A stretch of 64,000 nucleotides of DNA, from assembly GCA_947170725.1 (NCBI GenBank), contig CAMVUM010000003.1:88904-152903 (forward strand). Reading direction: 5' to 3'. The first letter of the stretch is position 1. Each line of letters starts with the position of its first letter. The translations under genes and the position numbers were made by a program. A model generated the notes under the pieces. It had not been told where the DNA came from. It saw nothing but the letters and a program-made list of their open reading frames with translations, and did not search any database. This stretch comes from an uncultured Prevotella sp. (lineage in GTDB: Bacteria > Bacteroidota > Bacteroidia > Bacteroidales > Bacteroidaceae). Positions 62,555-64,000 of the stretch are shown here, one piece after another.

Positions 62555-63919
62555 ATGAAGGGACATTCAGAAAGAGCAAGTTTCGGAAGTAAGATTGGAA
62601 TAATTCTCGCCACGGCAGGCTCGGCCGTCGGCCTTGGAAACGTATGGCGATTCCCCTACATGGCTGGAGAAAACGGCGGAGCCGTGTTCATCTTCCTATA
62701 TATAGCCTGCGTTCTGCTGCTGGGCATACCGTGTATGGTCAGCGAATTTATCATCGGACGACACGCTCAGGCCAACACGGCCCGCGCCTACGGGCTTATG
62801 GAAGGCGGACGGAACTGGAAAGCCGTGGGCTATCTGGGCGTGCTGACGGGATTTCTGATCACTGGCTACTATGCCGTTGTTTCGGGATGGTGCCTCCAAT
62901 ACATCTGTGCCTCACTACTTGGACAGCTCAACGGCGACCCGGACTATATCCGGACCTACTTCGCGGAGTTCTCTCAGAATCCGGTCAGGCCTGTCGTGTG
63001 GACGGTGGTCTTCCTCTTCATCACCCATCTGGTCATCGTCCGCGGTGTCCGCGGAGGCATAGAACGGGCCTCGAAGATGATGATGCCCACGCTGTTCATA
63101 CTACTGCTGATAATCGTCGGCGCTTCCTGCATGCTGCCGGGAGCCGGCCGCGGCATTGCTTTTCTCTTCAAACCCGACTTCGCCTGTATCAACAGCGACG
63201 TCTTTCTCGGCGCCCTCGGACAGTCTTTCTATTCGCTCAGCATCGCCATGGGCTGCATCTGCACATACGCCTCCTACTTCAACCGCAAGACCAATCTGGC
63301 CGCCGCAGCCGTACAGATAAGCGTCATCGACTGTATGGTGGCCGTTTTAGCCGGCCTGATGATATTCCCGGCGGCATTTTCCGTGGGCGTGAATCCCGAC
63401 AGCGGTCCCTCACTCATCTTCATCACACTTCCCAATGTCTTCCGCGAGGCCTTCGCGGCAATGCCCATGGTGGGCTATGCGGTGTCATTGCTGTTCTACG
63501 CCCTGCTATCGCTGGCCGCCCTGACGTCACTCATCTCGCTGCATGAGGTGAGCACGGCGTTCCTACACGAAGAGCGGCAGATGACAAGACGCTCGGCTGC
63601 CCTTACCGTGACACTGACATGTTCGGTGATTGGCGCTTTGTGTTCGCTGTCCCTCGGCGGCGGAAACGGGCTTATAGTCTTCGGACGGCCGCTGTTCGAC
63701 GTGTTCGACTTCGTCACCGGACAGATATTCCTTCCCATTGGCGGCTTCCTCACCTGCCTTTTCATAGGATGGCGTGTGCCGCGAAGCGTGGTTCAGGACG
63801 AGTTCACCAACGGCGGCACCCTGCGCGGAAACCTCTTCGGACTCTATTTCATCAGCGTGAGATATGTCTGTCCGGTCTGCATACTCGTGATTTTCCTCCA
63901 TCAGCTCGGCATCATCTGA
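62555..63919 (+). CDS. Neurotransmitter:sodium symporter (NSS) family transporter
   Basis: The 454-residue inner-membrane protein is a LeuT-fold sodium-coupled carrier. It begins with ERASFGSKIGIILATAGSAVGLGNVWRFPY, containing the unwound TM1 substrate and sodium site, then GGAVFIFLYIACVLLLGIPC, and later QSFYSLSIAMGC (TM6 region). With eleven or so helices it has the size of bacterial NSS proteins such as TnaT and MhsT, probably carrying an amino acid. The substrate is not predictable. About 80 bp after it hold nothing recognisable. Confidence 0.93.
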   Translation: MKGHSERASFGSKIGIILATAGSAVGLGNVWRFPYMAGENGGAVFIFLYIACVLLLGIPCMVSEFIIGRHAQANTARAYGLMEGGRNWKAVGYLGVLTGFLITGYYAVVSGWCLQYICASLLGQLNGDPDYIRTYFAEFSQNPVRPVVWTVVFLFITHLVIVRGVRGGIERASKMMMPTLFILLLIIVGASCMLPGAGRGIAFLFKPDFACINSDVFLGALGQSFYSLSIAMGCICTYASYFNRKTNLAAAAVQISVIDCMVAVLAGLMIFPAAFSVGVNPDSGPSLIFITLPNVFREAFAAMPMVGYAVSLLFYALLSLAALTSLISLHEVSTAFLHEERQMTRRSAALTVTLTCSVIGALCSLSLGGGNGLIVFGRPLFDVFDFVTGQIFLPIGGFLTCLFIGWRVPRSVVQDEFTNGGTLRGNLFGLYFISVRYVCPVCILVIFLHQLGII

Positions 63920-64000
63920 CGACAGCCGGAAGAACTTGAATATTTAAGAGGGAAACTCCCATAAACTCCCATAACTCCATCCCTCCCATAAATCTCATCC

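Overview
The window is a stretch of a Bacteroidales chromosome, most like Prevotella or a close relative. Many genes and all readable tRNA genes sit behind the Bacteroidetes promoter pattern (TTTG, 19-20 bp, TAnnTTTG). Gene content also fits: glycine-lipid acyltransferases, a LruC/DUF4842 lipoprotein, a DUF4252 protein, DUF2851, a Thump-like methyltransferase and the order mraZ-rsmH-ftsL-ftsI-murE-mraY-murD. The species cannot be fixed from sequence reading alone.

Layout. 1-7.7 kb: division and cell-wall (dcw) cluster on the minus strand, headed by mraZ. 8.5-10.6 kb: two acyltransferases resembling the glycine-lipid pair GlsA/GlsB. 10.7-12.6 kb: a secreted S41 protease with an 18-bp tandem-repeat tract upstream. 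12.9-13.8 kb: tRNA-Asn, tRNA-Pro and tRNA-Phe. 13.8-32.4 kb: an 18.6-kb mobilizable island inserted in the 3' end of tRNA-Phe and bounded by 19-bp direct repeats. Its left part is the mobility backbone: tyrosine integrase, two excisionase-type helix-turn-helix proteins, DUF3408 protein, candidate oriT, relaxosome protein, relaxase and a membrane coiled-coil protein. Its right part (20.4-32.3 kb) is a defence operon, visibly more AT-rich than the backbone. 32.7-43.1 kb: esterase, DUF2851, thioesterase, dprA, dusB, then nudix hydrolase, CPBP protease, ribF and a calcium P-type ATPase. 43.3-49.5 kb: a CAU tRNA and the argB-speA-aroK-topA group. 49.8-53.9 kb: LruC lipoprotein, ECF sigma factor and partner genes. 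54.2-64 kb: D-Ala-D-Ala dipeptidase, methyltransferase, OmpA-like porin, acetyltransferase, parE, VanZ-like protein and a sodium-dependent transporter.

The most interesting part is the defence operon. It encodes a type IC-like restriction-modification system (hsdM, hsdS, hsdR) with a PrrC tRNA-Lys anticodon nuclease between hsdS and hsdR, as in the E. coli prr locus. The PrrC catalytic triad and the tRNA-recognition aspartate are conserved at exact spacing. hsdS is split by a run of ten G residues. The reading frame across the run is open in another phase, so 8 or 11 G would give one full HsdS of 395-396 residues with two recognition domains, while 10 G gives two half-size subunits. The locus therefore looks like a slippage-controlled specificity switch coupled to a suicide tRNase. 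Behind hsdR the same operon carries an unknown protein, a GIY-YIG/DUF4357 nuclease, a TIGR02391 protein, an AlbA_2 ATPase and a RhuM protein.

The chromosomal part also holds unusual small structures: a roughly 116-bp element with inverted ends inserted in frame in topA, with a related sequence inside rsmH; a dispersed repeat present at 8.0 and 58.1 kb whose centre is in opposite orientation in the two copies; and several long, near-perfect inverted repeats between genes.
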